64,000 nucleotides of DNA from JAIBJN01 sp963811635 (GCA_963811635.1 CAWESB010000020.1:1-64000), one strand, 5' to 3'; counted from the first letter of the stretch, positions 55,556 to 64,000 are shown. Numbers and translations: made by a program. Notes: generated by a model not told the origin, from the sequence alone.

Positions 55556-56476
55556 CTAGAGCTCGGCGAGCCGCTGGATCCGCGCGAGGCGGCGGTGCGC
55601 CGCAGCCTTCGTCGCCGGAGGCGTGCAGCGGCGCGCCAGCTCTCGCAGCGAGAGCGTCGGGTTGCGGGCGCGCAGGCGCGCGATCTCGCGCAACTCGGGC
55701 GCCAGCTCGTCGAGCCGGCCCTCCCGCTCCAGACGGCGGATCGCCCGCAGCTGCAGGTCGGCGGCGCGGCTCGTGCGCACGATGTTCGCGTGGTCGGCGT
55801 TCGCCAGCCGGTTCGCGCGGGCCCGCGTCGCCGCGACGACCGCATCCTCGCCCAGGCGCAGTGCGACGCCCTGCGCGCCCAGGAAGGCGAGCAGGTCGGC
55901 GATCGCCTCCGTCCCCTTCAGGTAGGCGACCGCGTGGCCGTGCCGCTCGTAGACGGCGAGGTTGAAGCCGTCCGGGGCAGGCAGCTGGGCCAGGAACCGC
56001 GCCGAGTCGACGTCGGCAGTCCGCAGCTCGAAGTGCGCGTCGCGGGGCCCGCTCACCGAGCCCGCCGCCAGGAACGCCCCGCGCAGGTAGGCGGCGCGGC
56101 AGCACTCGCGCGCGACGACACGGCGCGGCGGGCGCTCCAGCGGGACGAGGTTCGTGTCGAGAACGCCGGCTTCGTTGAGTGCCTGGAGGGCGCGCGCATC
56201 GTCCTCGAGGTGGATCTGGTAGCGGGTCGCCCGGTCGAACGCCCGCCGCTTGTAGGTCCTGATCTCGCAGGGCACGCCGTACGAGCGCAGGAGTGAGAAC
56301 GCCCGGCGCGCCACCGGCCCGCTCGCCAGCTCGAGGTGGAGCGCGATGCGCCCGCTCCCACGCAGGTGGACGCTGCCCGCACCCCGGACGAGGGCGGAGA
56401 GCTCGGCGAGCCGGCAGCAGGGCTTGCGCGGCTCGATCGCCGCGAGCTCGTCGCGCACATCCTCCGAGAGGCTCAG
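55556..56476 (-). CDS. whiA: WhiA DNA-binding developmental/cell-division regulator
   Basis: 306 residues: an N-terminal LAGLIDADG-like part (SLSEDVRDELAAIEPRKPCC, GSGRIALHLE, RAAYLRGAFLAAGSVSGP) and a C-terminal HTH (PTLSLRELARRCTPPATKAA). Family members start MSL-x-x-DVK-x-EL, which fits CTG at 56476 here. A GTG at 56458 is the only nearby alternative. The CTG overlaps the ogt stop (CTGA). In actinobacteria whiA usually precedes gap, as it does here. Confidence 0.9.
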   Translation of the reverse strand: MSLSEDVRDELAAIEPRKPCCRLAELSALVRGAGSVHLRGSGRIALHLELASGPVARRAFSLLRSYGVPCEIRTYKRRAFDRATRYQIHLEDDARALQALNEAGVLDTNLVPLERPPRRVVARECCRAAYLRGAFLAAGSVSGPRDAHFELRTADVDSARFLAQLPAPDGFNLAVYERHGHAVAYLKGTEAIADLLAFLGAQGVALRLGEDAVVAATRARANRLANADHANIVRTSRAADLQLRAIRRLEREGRLDELAPELREIARLRARNPTLSLRELARRCTPPATKAAAHRRLARIQRLAEL

Positions 56477-56931
56477 AGGTCGACGCCCTCCAGCGCGAGG
56501 AGGCGCCGCTTGTACTCGGCGCCGAGCGAGCCGTAGCCGCCGAGCCCGGCCGAGGAAACGACGCGGTGGCAGGGGATTACGAGCGGGAAGTTGTTCTCGG
56601 CGCAGAACGTTCCCGCGGCGCGCGGCGCGCCCGGCCTGCCGGCCAGGGCCGCGAGCTCGCCGTAGGTGACGACCTCGCCCCACGGGACGCCGCGGAGCGC
56701 CTCGGCGATCGCCTGCTGGAACGGCGTCGCCCACTCCTCCTCGACCTCGACGTCCTCGAAGGTCACTCGCTCGCCGCGAAAGTAGGCGAGAACGCGCTCG
56801 GCCAGGGGATGCTCGGCGCGGTCGGCGTTCGACGACCCCATCCGCGGAAGCTCGTGGTAGAGGAGCTTCCCCGCCCTGAAGTAGAGCTCGCCGACTCCCC
56901 AGGCCGGCACGTCATACGCCACCACGTCCAT
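56473..56931 (-). CDS. ogt: methylated-DNA-protein-cysteine methyltransferase
   Basis: Removes O6-alkyl groups from guanine by transfer to its own cysteine. 152 residues with WATPFQQAIAEALRGVPWGE (DNA-binding helix), the acceptor PCHRVV and GLGGYGSLGAEYKRRLL. ATG 56931 is preferred to an upstream in-frame ATG because it avoids overlap with the divergent pruA. Its stop is coupled to the CTG of whiA. Confidence 0.92.
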   Translation of the reverse strand: MDVVAYDVPAWGVGELYFRAGKLLYHELPRMGSSNADRAEHPLAERVLAYFRGERVTFEDVEVEEEWATPFQQAIAEALRGVPWGEVVTYGELAALAGRPGAPRAAGTFCAENNFPLVIPCHRVVSSAGLGGYGSLGAEYKRRLLALEGVDL

Positions 56932-56956
56932 GCCCACCTCAATAGAATGCCCGGTC

Positions 56957-58597
56957 GTGAGCGCTCCGGGCATCTTCCGCGTTCCAGCCCCAGTCAACGA
57001 GCCGATCCGGGACTACGCGCCTGGGTCGCCCGAGCGCGCCAGCCTCCAGCTGCGGCTGGAGCAGATGCGGAACGAGCGCCTCGACATCCCGCTGATCATC
57101 GGCGGCAAGGAGGTGCGCACCGGCTCCACCAAGGAAGCTGTGATGCCGCATGACAAGGACCACGTCCTCGCGGACGTCCACCAGGGCGGCCCGAAGGAGG
57201 TGGAGGCGGCGGTCAAGGCCGCGGGCGAGGCGTGGGAGGACTGGCATCGCGTCCCGTGGGAGGAGCGGGCGGCCGTCTTCCTCCGCGCGGCCGAGCTGCT
57301 CGCGGGCCCTTGGCGGGACACGCTGAATGCGGCCACGATGCTCGGCCAGTCCAAGACCGCCCACCAGGCCGAGATCGACGCGGCCTGCGAGCTCGTCGAC
57401 TTCTGGCGCTTCAATCCCGCGTTCATGACGCGGATGTACGAGGAGCAGCCGGTCTCGAGCCCGGGCGTCTGGAACCGCCTGGAGTATCGGCCGCTCGAGG
57501 GCTTCGTCTTCGCCGTTTCGCCCTTCAACTTCACCGCGATCGGGGGCAACCTCACGGGCGCGCCCGCGCTCATGGGCAACACCGTGCTCTGGAAGCCCGC
57601 CTCGACGGCGATGCTCTCGGCCTACTACACGATGCGCATCTTCCAGGAGGCCGGCCTCCCGGACGGGGTCATCAACCTCGTCTACGGCTCCGGCAAGGAC
57701 ATCGGCGACCCAGCGCTCGCGAGCCGCGACCTCGCAGGCGTCCACTTCACGGGCTCGACTGCCGTCTTCCAGGGCATGTGGCAGACGATCGGCCAGAACA
57801 TCGCCAACTACCGCAGCTACCCGCGCATCGTCGGGGAGACCGGCGGCAAGGACTTCATCGTCGCGCACCCGACGGCGGACGCCGAGGCGGTCGCGACCGC
57901 CATCCTGCGCGGCTCCTTCGAGTACCAGGGCCAGAAGTGCTCGGCGGCGTCGCGCGTGTACGCGCCCGCCAGCATGTGGCCGGCCATCCAGGAGCAGCTC
58001 GTCTCGCAGGTCGGCGAGCTCAAGTACGGCGACGTCTCCGACTTCTCGAACTTCATGGGCGCCGTCATCGACGCCAACTCGTTCGCGACGCAGAAAGAGG
58101 CGATCGAGGAGGCCAAGGCCGATGCGAAGAGCGAGATCGTCGTCGGCGGCGGCTACGACGACAGCGAGGGCTACTTCGTCCAGCCGACGGTGATCCGCAC
58201 CGAGGATCCCGACTTCCGGCTCCTCCGCGACGAGCTCTTCGGCCCGGTGGTCACGACCTTCGTCTACCCGGACGGGAGCTGGGAGGAGACCCTGGAGCTG
58301 ATCGACCGGACGGCGCCGTACGCGCTGACGGGCGCCATCTTCGCCGGCGAGCGCGAGGCGGTGATCGAGGCCTCCGACGTGCTCCGCTACACGGCCGGGA
58401 ACCTCTACGTGAACGACAAGCCCACCGGCGCCGTCGTCGCGCAGCAGCCCTTCGGCGGCGCGCGCGCGTCCGGCACGAACGACAAGGCGGGATCGATGTG
58501 GAACCTCATCCGCTGGGTGAGCCCGCGGACGATCAAGGAGACGTTCGTCCCGCCGACCGACTATCGCTACCCCTACATGTCTCCGGACGGAGGGTAG
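56957..58597 (+). CDS. pruA: 1-pyrroline-5-carboxylate dehydrogenase (L-glutamate gamma-semialdehyde dehydrogenase)
   Basis: Last step of proline breakdown, making glutamate. The 546 residues show the ALDH set: FAVSPFNFTAIGGNLTGAPA, GETGGKDFIVAHPTAD, the catalytic cysteine in YQGQKCSAASRVY, and KPTGAVVAQQPFGGARASGT. GTG 56957 gives the family N-terminus FRVPAPVNEP. No proline dehydrogenase gene lies in the window. Confidence 0.94.
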   Translation: MSAPGIFRVPAPVNEPIRDYAPGSPERASLQLRLEQMRNERLDIPLIIGGKEVRTGSTKEAVMPHDKDHVLADVHQGGPKEVEAAVKAAGEAWEDWHRVPWEERAAVFLRAAELLAGPWRDTLNAATMLGQSKTAHQAEIDAACELVDFWRFNPAFMTRMYEEQPVSSPGVWNRLEYRPLEGFVFAVSPFNFTAIGGNLTGAPALMGNTVLWKPASTAMLSAYYTMRIFQEAGLPDGVINLVYGSGKDIGDPALASRDLAGVHFTGSTAVFQGMWQTIGQNIANYRSYPRIVGETGGKDFIVAHPTADAEAVATAILRGSFEYQGQKCSAASRVYAPASMWPAIQEQLVSQVGELKYGDVSDFSNFMGAVIDANSFATQKEAIEEAKADAKSEIVVGGGYDDSEGYFVQPTVIRTEDPDFRLLRDELFGPVVTTFVYPDGSWEETLELIDRTAPYALTGAIFAGEREAVIEASDVLRYTAGNLYVNDKPTGAVVAQQPFGGARASGTNDKAGSMWNLIRWVSPRTIKETFVPPTDYRYPYMSPDGG

Positions 58598-58608
58598 GCC
58601 GCAGTCCG

Positions 58609-60069
58609 ATGCCCGTCGACGAGGGAGCACCCGCCGCGGAGACGACTCCGAGTCACGGCGCAGAGCTTCCGCGCGGCCTCGAGGCCGTTCCGCGCTCGGT
58701 CTTCCTCGAGGGGCGCTTCGGCCGGCTCTTCCGACTGCTCCCACCCTTCGAGCCGCCGGACGACCTCCTGATCGACCTCGGCCGCTCCGGCGGCCCGATG
58801 ATGGAGGGCACGGGCGGCGGCCAGGACAACGCGACGATCCCGTCCGGGTTCACGTACCTGGGCCAGTTCATCGACCACGACATCACGTTCGACCCGACCT
58901 CGAGCTTCGCCCGGAAGAACGACCCGGACGGGCTGGAGAACTTCCGGACGCCGCGCTTCGATCTCGACTCGCTCTACGCCTCGGGCCCGAAGGCCTCGCC
59001 CTGGCTCTTCGACACGCGCGCGGCGACGAAGTTCCTCATCGGTAAGAACCCGGCCGGCGAGTTCGACCTCCCGCGCAACACACAGCAGGTGGCGCTCGTC
59101 GGCGACCCGCGCAACGACGAGAACATCATCGTCTCGCAGCTGCACGCGAGCTTCCTCCAGTTCCACAACGCGATCGTCACGCACCTCGCGGCGAAGAAGG
59201 CGAACCAGGAGGCGCACGCGCTCCCGGGCGAGTCGCTCTTCGACACCGCGCAACGCCTCGTCCGCTGGCACTACCAGTGGGTGGTGCTGCACGACTTCCT
59301 GCCGCGGATCGTGGGCAAGCCGATCGTCGACGCGCGCGTGACGAAGGACTCGCAGGGCAAGTTCACGATCACGCTCGACCACTACGAGCCACAGGAGCAG
59401 GCGTTCATCCCGGTCGAGTTCGCGGTCGCCGCCTACCGGTTCGGCCACTCGATGATCCGGCCGCGCTACGACCTGAACGACGTGATCGTCGCGAACATCT
59501 TCGGCAAGCCCGGCGACGACCCGCTCTCGCACCTCGGCGGTGGCCGGCGGTTGCCGGATTTCTGGCAAGCGAAGTGGGCGCTTTTCTTCAAGTTCCCCAG
59601 CAAGGCCGCGCCGCAGCCGAGCCGCAAGATCAACGCGAAGCTGACGCGGCCGCTCTTCCAGCTGCCCGGCACCGTGGTCTCGAGCCAGCGGCCGGAGCTG
59701 CACTCGCTCGCCGTTCGCAACCTTCTGCGGGGCAAGGCCCTCGGGCTCCCCTCGGGCCAGGCGGTCGCCACCGCCGTGGGCGCGACGCCGATCACGAACA
59801 CCCAGCTCGGCCTCAGCGGCGCCGCCTGGGACAGCCAGGCCCCGCTCTGGTTCTACATCCTCAAGGAGGCGCAGCGCGCGCCGCAGTCCGGACAGCGGCT
59901 CGGCCCGGTCGGCGGCCTCATCGTCGCCGAGGTGCTGCTGGGGCTCCTCAAGTACGACGCCACGTCGTTCGTGAACGCGGAAACGCCCTGGAAGCCGCTG
60001 AAGCCGATCGCTCCGACGGCCGGGAACTTCGGCATCGCAAACCTCTTGAAGTTCGCGGGCGTCGCCTAG
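58609..60069 (+). CDS. animal-type haem peroxidase (peroxidasin-like family)
   Basis: 486-residue haem peroxidase of the animal superfamily: the distal histidine and calcium Asp in YLGQFIDHDITFDPTS, DPRNDENIIVSQLH, and the proximal histidine in AYRFGHSMIRPRYD. No signal peptide is visible, so it may be cytosolic or exported by another route. Bacterial members are known but sparse. The TAG stop shares CTAG with the convergent selenoprotein-like gene. Confidence 0.88.
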   Translation: MPVDEGAPAAETTPSHGAELPRGLEAVPRSVFLEGRFGRLFRLLPPFEPPDDLLIDLGRSGGPMMEGTGGGQDNATIPSGFTYLGQFIDHDITFDPTSSFARKNDPDGLENFRTPRFDLDSLYASGPKASPWLFDTRAATKFLIGKNPAGEFDLPRNTQQVALVGDPRNDENIIVSQLHASFLQFHNAIVTHLAAKKANQEAHALPGESLFDTAQRLVRWHYQWVVLHDFLPRIVGKPIVDARVTKDSQGKFTITLDHYEPQEQAFIPVEFAVAAYRFGHSMIRPRYDLNDVIVANIFGKPGDDPLSHLGGGRRLPDFWQAKWALFFKFPSKAAPQPSRKINAKLTRPLFQLPGTVVSSQRPELHSLAVRNLLRGKALGLPSGQAVATAVGATPITNTQLGLSGAAWDSQAPLWFYILKEAQRAPQSGQRLGPVGGLIVAEVLLGLLKYDATSFVNAETPWKPLKPIAPTAGNFGIANLLKFAGVA

Positions 60070-60683
60070 CTCTCGTCCTCGCTCGTCTCCTGGAGCTGCT
60101 CGACCGCCTGCTCGAAGAGCTCCTCCGGCTGCGCGCCGAGGACGAGAAGGCGGCGGTCAAGCACGAATGCGGGGATGGCGTTGATGCCGATGCGGTTCGC
60201 CTCCTGGGTGGACGCGACGACCCGGTCCGAATACCGGCCGTCGGCGAGCGCCTCGGCTGCGACGTCGCGGTCGAGGCCAGCGTCAGCGACGAGGTCGAGG
60301 AGCACCTCGGTGTCGCCGAGGTCCTTGCTCTCGGACCAGTAGGCGTGCATGAGCCGCGAGTGCACGGTGTCGTGAATCCCAGCGTCGCGCGCGGCCTCGG
60401 TCACCTCGAGCGCCTTCCGCGTGTTCGGGAGCTTCTGCGACGGTTTGTAGGTGAGCCCGGCCGCCTCGACCATCCGTCGGGTGTGGTCATGGACTCCCGC
60501 GCCGTAGCGGCGCTCGAGGTCGCTCCGCGGCAGGCCTTCATCGGGGTACTCGGGGTGGAGGAAGAACGGGAGCCAGTCGATGCGGGCGCCGAACCGGCGC
60601 TCGAGCCACTCGGCCCTCGCGAGGCCGACGTAGCAGAATGGTCAGGTGTAGTCGCTCCAGATGGTGACGGGCAGCACGTTCAT
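60066..60683 (-). CDS. DsbA/FrnE-family oxidoreductase, candidate selenoprotein (U-P-F-C active site)
   Basis: Thioredoxin-fold protein of about 205 residues. The reading frame runs from ATG 60683 (NVLPVTIWSDYT) through an in-frame TGA at 60642-60644, then PFCYVGLARAEWLERRFG and on to the end with no further stop. FrnE-like proteins have C-P-x-C-Y at this point, so the TGA stands exactly where the first redox cysteine belongs. The cis-proline segment AIPAFVLD is present. A hairpin at 60610-60628 lies at the right distance for a bacterial SECIS. If TGA is read as selenocysteine the protein is complete. If not, only a 13-residue peptide would be made. It follows uvrC by 50 bases. The sel genes are not in the window. 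Confidence 0.8.
60610..60628 (-). promoter_or_regulatory. candidate bacterial SECIS hairpin
   Basis: On the minus strand, 13 bases after the TGA, TCGGCC (60628-60623) pairs with GGCCGA (60615-60610) around a seven-base loop TCGCGAG containing guanines. Distance and size fit known bSECIS elements, which need a short stem with a G in the apical loop about 16-37 bases from the UGA. Confidence 0.65.
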
Positions 60684-60733
60684 CGGTCGAAGGCTAGCCA
60701 CCGAGCGAGGGTCGGAAACACGGGACCGACGGG

Positions 60734-62605
60734 TCAGACGCCGCCGGCGCGATGGAGAGCCGCGTGGATCTCGCGCCCGACCTTGGCCGGGACGCCCGGA
60801 ACCCCCTCGAGCTCCTCCGGGCTCGCGTCGAGAAGTCGCCCCGGCGAGCCGAAGTGCTTGATCAGCGCCCGCTTCCGCGCGGGGCCGACGCCGGGGAGCG
60901 CGTCGAGGATCGACTCACGCGCCTTCGCGTCGCGGCGCTGGCGGTGGAAGCCGAGCGCGAAGCGGTGCGCCTCGTCGCGGATCCGCTGGAGGAGCTGGAG
61001 CCCGGCGGAGTCGCGCGCGAGCACGATCGGCTTCGAGCGGCCCGGGACGAAGACCTCCTCCTCGCGCTTCGCGAGAGCGATGACCGCGACTCGTGGGAGG
61101 TCGTAGGCCTGGAGGGCGGCAAGCGCGGCGGAGAGCTGGCCCTTGCCGCCGTCGATGACGACGAGGTTGGGGATGGCCGCGAAGCCTTCGTCGTAGCGCT
61201 CCGCGGTCACGTCGCGCGCCCGCGCGAACCGGCGCGAGATCACCTCGCCCATCATCGCGAAGTCGTCCTGTCCCTGGACACGCTTGATCCCGAACTTCCG
61301 GTAGTGCGCCTTCTTCGGCAGCGCGTCCTGGAAGACGACCATCGAGCCGACCGGCGACTCGCCCTGGATCGTGGAGATGTCGAAGCACTCGATCCGGATC
61401 GGGAGGCTCTCGAGGTTGACGCACTCGCGCAGCTCCTCGAGCGCCTCGATGCGGCGGAGACGCTTGCGCTCGCGGTTGGCCGAGTCGCTCTGGAGCGCGA
61501 GCTCCGCATTCTGCTGCGCGAGCTCCTGGAGCCGCCGCTTCTCGCCGCGGCGCGCCGGCCGCACCTCGACGCCGGCGCCGCGGAGGTCTGAGAGGTAGCC
61601 GGCCAGGGCCTCGATCGCGCCGATGTCGGGCGGAACCACGATCAGCGGCGGGACGGCGGGGGCGCCGCCGTAGTACTCGAGGCAGAACGACTCAAGCAGC
61701 TCGGGCACGTCCTCGCCGGCCTCGTTCTCGAGGTAGAAGGTGTGCCGGTCGACGAGCCGGCCGCCGCGGAGCGGGAAGACCTGCACGGCGGCCGTCCGGC
61801 CGGTCGCCGCGATCCCGATCACGTCCACGGTGCCGATCGCGCGCTTGTCCGCTGCCTGCCGCTCCGCCAGGTGCCGGACAGCGGTGAGCCGGTTGCGGTA
61901 GCGCGCGGCCTCCTCGAACGCCTGCCGCTCGGCCGCCGAGCGCATCTTCTCCTCGAGCTCCCGCTGCACGGGCCGTGAGTCGCCCGACAGGAACTCGATC
62001 ACGCGGTCGATGATCGCCCCGTAATCCTCCTGCGAGACGTACCCCACGCACGGGGCCAGGCAGCGGTCGATGTGGTAGTCGAGGCACGGGATGCCCGAGT
62101 GGCGCCCCGGCTGTGGGCCCTCGCAGGGCCGGTAGGGGAAGACGCGGTTGAGCACGTCCAGCGTCTCGCGCACCTTCTTCGCCGAGGCGTACGGGCCGAA
62201 GTAGACGACGCCGCGCCGGTGGCGCTCCCGCGTGAACATGACTCGCGGGTACTCGTCCTCCACGGTCACGGCGATGTAGGGGTAGCTCTTGTCGTCGCGC
62301 AGCCTGACGTTGAACGTCGGCCGGTAGCGCTTGATCAGGTTCTGCTCGAGGTGGAACGACTCGACCTCGGTCGACGTGACGATGACCTCGATGTCCTCCA
62401 CCCGTTCGACCAGCCGGTCGAGCCCCAGCCGGCTGTCGCCGCCGCGAAAGTAGGAGCGCACGCGAGAGCGGAGCGACTTCGCCTTGCCGACGTAGAGCAC
62501 CGTGCCCTTCGCGTCGCGGAACAGGTAGACGCCCGGCTTCGCCGGGATTCCCTTCAGCTGTTCTTCGATGCGCTCCTCGTGCTGGCTCGTCGTGGCCGTG
62601 GCCAT
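60734..62605 (-). CDS. uvrC: excinuclease ABC subunit C
   Basis: Makes the two incisions of nucleotide-excision repair. 623 residues: the GIY-YIG domain (KPGVYLFRDAKGTVLYVGKA, about 24-43), a Cys-rich segment (RPCEGPQPGR, CLDYHIDRCLAPCVG), the UVR motif, the RNase H-like core (IECFDISTIQGES, VIDGGKGQL) and a C-terminal HhH pair (LPGVGPARKRALIKHFGS). Full length, ATG 62605. Confidence 0.96.
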   Translation of the reverse strand: MATATTSQHEERIEEQLKGIPAKPGVYLFRDAKGTVLYVGKAKSLRSRVRSYFRGGDSRLGLDRLVERVEDIEVIVTSTEVESFHLEQNLIKRYRPTFNVRLRDDKSYPYIAVTVEDEYPRVMFTRERHRRGVVYFGPYASAKKVRETLDVLNRVFPYRPCEGPQPGRHSGIPCLDYHIDRCLAPCVGYVSQEDYGAIIDRVIEFLSGDSRPVQRELEEKMRSAAERQAFEEAARYRNRLTAVRHLAERQAADKRAIGTVDVIGIAATGRTAAVQVFPLRGGRLVDRHTFYLENEAGEDVPELLESFCLEYYGGAPAVPPLIVVPPDIGAIEALAGYLSDLRGAGVEVRPARRGEKRRLQELAQQNAELALQSDSANRERKRLRRIEALEELRECVNLESLPIRIECFDISTIQGESPVGSMVVFQDALPKKAHYRKFGIKRVQGQDDFAMMGEVISRRFARARDVTAERYDEGFAAIPNLVVIDGGKGQLSAALAALQAYDLPRVAVIALAKREEEVFVPGRSKPIVLARDSAGLQLLQRIRDEAHRFALGFHRQRRDAKARESILDALPGVGPARKRALIKHFGSPGRLLDASPEELEGVPGVPAKVGREIHAALHRAGGV

Positions 62606-62638
62606 GTCGGAGTCAGCCTAGCCACGGCGAGCGGCCTG

Positions 62639-63445
62639 CTACGCAACGGTCGTCGCCGTCGCCGCAAGCGGCTGCACCCAGGCTCCGACCGCCTGCTCGC
62701 GGCCGCGGATCTCGAGCAGGCGGTGCTCGAGCCCGGACGTGTCGATCGCCGCCGCGGCGGCCGCCTCCTCGCTGATCAGCACCTCTCCCGGGCCGGCGGT
62801 CTCGCACAGTCGGGCCGCCGTGTTGACCGTGTCCCCCACGGCCGTGAAGTCGAGCGCATCGCCCTCGCCGACGAATCCAACGAACGAGACGCCGGTGTGG
62901 ATGCCCACACCGACGGGAAGCCACGGCACGCCCTCGCCGTGGCCCGTTGCCTCGAGGAGCTCCTGCGCGGCGGTGACCGCGCGGGCGGCGTGGTCTTCTC
63001 CGGCGAAGCCGGGGATGAAGAGCGCGACCGCCTCGTCGCCGACGAACTTGTCGACGATCCCGTCCTGGCGATCGACGACCCGGGCGGCCGTCCCGTAGAA
63101 CCGCGCGAGGAGCTGCCCGAACTCTCCTGGCTGCGAGCGCTCCGCCAGTCCGGTGGAGCCGCGGACGTCCGCGAACAGCACGGAGACCTCGACTTCGGCG
63201 CCGCCGGGATGGTTGTGCGCGGACTTGATGCAGAGCGCACAGAGGCGGCGGTTCACCAGCGAGCGCTTGCCGCCGAAAAGGCGGATGAGCATGCTGCCGG
63301 GTTTCCCGAAGGGTGCGTAGCAGAGCTTGCAGCGGGGATCGGAGGGAAGCCGCTTGTAAACCCGCCGAAATCGGTGCAGGCTGCCGGACACCTCTCCCGT
63401 GAGCACCGCACGCCAGGTCTCCTCCGGCGACTGCTTGCGGGCCAT
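62639..63445 (-). CDS. class III adenylate/guanylate cyclase with Cys-rich N-terminus
   Basis: 268 residues. The catalytic domain (from about 85) has the metal Asp in LFADVRGSTG, the second Asp in DKFVGDEAVALF, and VGDTVNTAARL with the transition-state Asn and Arg. The N-terminal 80 residues carry CKLC and CALC, a likely zinc site, and no membrane helix. Substrate choice (ATP or GTP) is not settled by eye. It precedes uvrC on the same strand by 33 bases. Confidence 0.88.
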   Translation of the reverse strand: MARKQSPEETWRAVLTGEVSGSLHRFRRVYKRLPSDPRCKLCYAPFGKPGSMLIRLFGGKRSLVNRRLCALCIKSAHNHPGGAEVEVSVLFADVRGSTGLAERSQPGEFGQLLARFYGTAARVVDRQDGIVDKFVGDEAVALFIPGFAGEDHAARAVTAAQELLEATGHGEGVPWLPVGVGIHTGVSFVGFVGEGDALDFTAVGDTVNTAARLCETAGPGEVLISEEAAAAAAIDTSGLEHRLLEIRGREQAVGAWVQPLAATATTVA

Positions 63446-63483
63446 GGCTGCGAGGATACAGGCCGCCTCCGCGGCGGTACCCG

Positions 63484-64000
63484 TCAGTGGGCCAGTGCTG
63501 CACACGCCTCTGCCAGGACCGTCCCCGCACTCTCCCGAAGGACGAGGCTCGCTCGACCGTCGACCCAGGTCGGCGTGCGGTTGACGACCGCGACCTTGCC
63601 GCCGGCTTCGAGCGTCGACCGGGGCAGGTCGGCGACAGGGTAAACCTCGAGCGACGAGCCGACCACGAGCAGGAGCCCCGCGTCCTCGGCGAGATCGACG
63701 GCACGCGCGATCGCCGCCTCCGGCATCAGCTCGTCGAAGAAGACGACGTCGGGCTTGAGGATCGCTCCGCAGGCCGGACAGGGCGGCGCACCGTGCTCCT
63801 CGATCAGCGGGACGACCTCGGCGAGTGGATACGAGGCGCGGCACGCGGGGCACGACGAGGTCCGGATCGAGCCGTGCACCTCGACGACGTCCTGCGACCC
63901 GGCGCGCTCGTGGAGCAGGTCGATGTTCTGGGTGACCACGGCCCGGACGAGCCCGAGGCGCTCGAGCTCGGCGAGGGCGCGGTGGGCCGGGTTCGGCTCG
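63484..64000 (-). CDS. Sir2-family NAD-dependent protein deacylase, 5' part outside the window
   Basis: The last ~170 residues of a sirtuin: VVTQNIDLLHERAG, the catalytic VHGSIRTSSC, four zinc cysteines (CPAC twice), FFDELMPEAAI, GSSLEVYPVADLP and VNRTPTWVDGRAS. The frame continues to the window edge with EPNPAHRALAELE, so the NAD-binding N-terminus lies beyond 64000. Full-length bacterial sirtuins are about 240-250 residues. Confidence 0.92.
   Translation of the reverse strand, partial: EPNPAHRALAELERLGLVRAVVTQNIDLLHERAGSQDVVEVHGSIRTSSCPACRASYPLAEVVPLIEEHGAPPCPACGAILKPDVVFFDELMPEAAIARAVDLAEDAGLLLVVGSSLEVYPVADLPRSTLEAGGKVAVVNRTPTWVDGRASLVLRESAGTVLAEACAALAH

Overview
The window is GC-rich DNA with dense, strongly GC3-biased genes. 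Many neighbouring genes share start/stop overlaps of the NTGA kind. GTG, and sometimes TTG or CTG, serves as a start. The gene content (F420-type PPOX protein, WhiA, Flp-type pilin, 2-phosphoglycerate kinase, cyclic 2,3-diphosphoglycerate synthetase, two GlpX paralogues) suggests an actinobacterium, most likely of the Thermoleophilia type. This is inferred from gene content, not from a marker-gene tree.

Layout. (1) 40-4317, minus strand: a tightly coupled cassette of metallophosphoesterase, cyclic 2,3-diphosphoglycerate synthetase, 2-phosphoglycerate kinase and a GlpX-like protein, then a SufT-like protein. (2) 4394-17050: housekeeping genes, including a divergent hpt, a System I cytochrome c module (ccmE with a cysteine haem motif, ccmF, a ccmI-like gene), an endonuclease IV-like protein, a BolA-glutaredoxin pair and several secreted or membrane proteins. 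(3) 17064-30755: an L-rhamnose locus with isomerase, kinase, aldolase/dehydrogenase fusion, ABC importer and DeoR-type regulator, joined to lutABC for lactate oxidation and followed by an ASRT-family sugar-binding protein. The pathway can be followed from rhamnose uptake to DHAP plus pyruvate. (4) 30790-34509: ArsR/SRPBCC pair, a 35-residue secreted peptide gene, CHRD protein, phage-tail-collar protein, PAS-LuxR regulator and a secreted protein.

(5) 34603-41536: a decayed integrated element of about 6.9 kb. It is bounded by a 31-bp direct repeat of the tRNA-Gly(CCC) 3' half, with a paired 9-bp motif just inside each end. It carries an integrase remnant that has lost its N-terminus and catalytic tyrosine, small zinc-ribbon, STAS, membrane and secreted proteins, and several dispersed or structured non-coding repeats. 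(6) 41707-51005: pilin, aldolase, glpX, a K+/H+ antiporter pair, argS, M48 protease, phosphodiesterase and a sigma factor. (7) 51050-56476: whiA and the lower-glycolysis genes gap, pgk, tpiA and gpmI. Three of those four carry single-base insertions. (8) 56473-64000: DNA repair (ogt, uvrC), proline catabolism (pruA), an animal-type haem peroxidase, a class III cyclase, a sirtuin running off the end, and a DsbA/FrnE-family gene whose first active-site cysteine codon is TGA, followed by a SECIS-like hairpin. That last gene is a candidate selenoprotein and the most striking item in the window.
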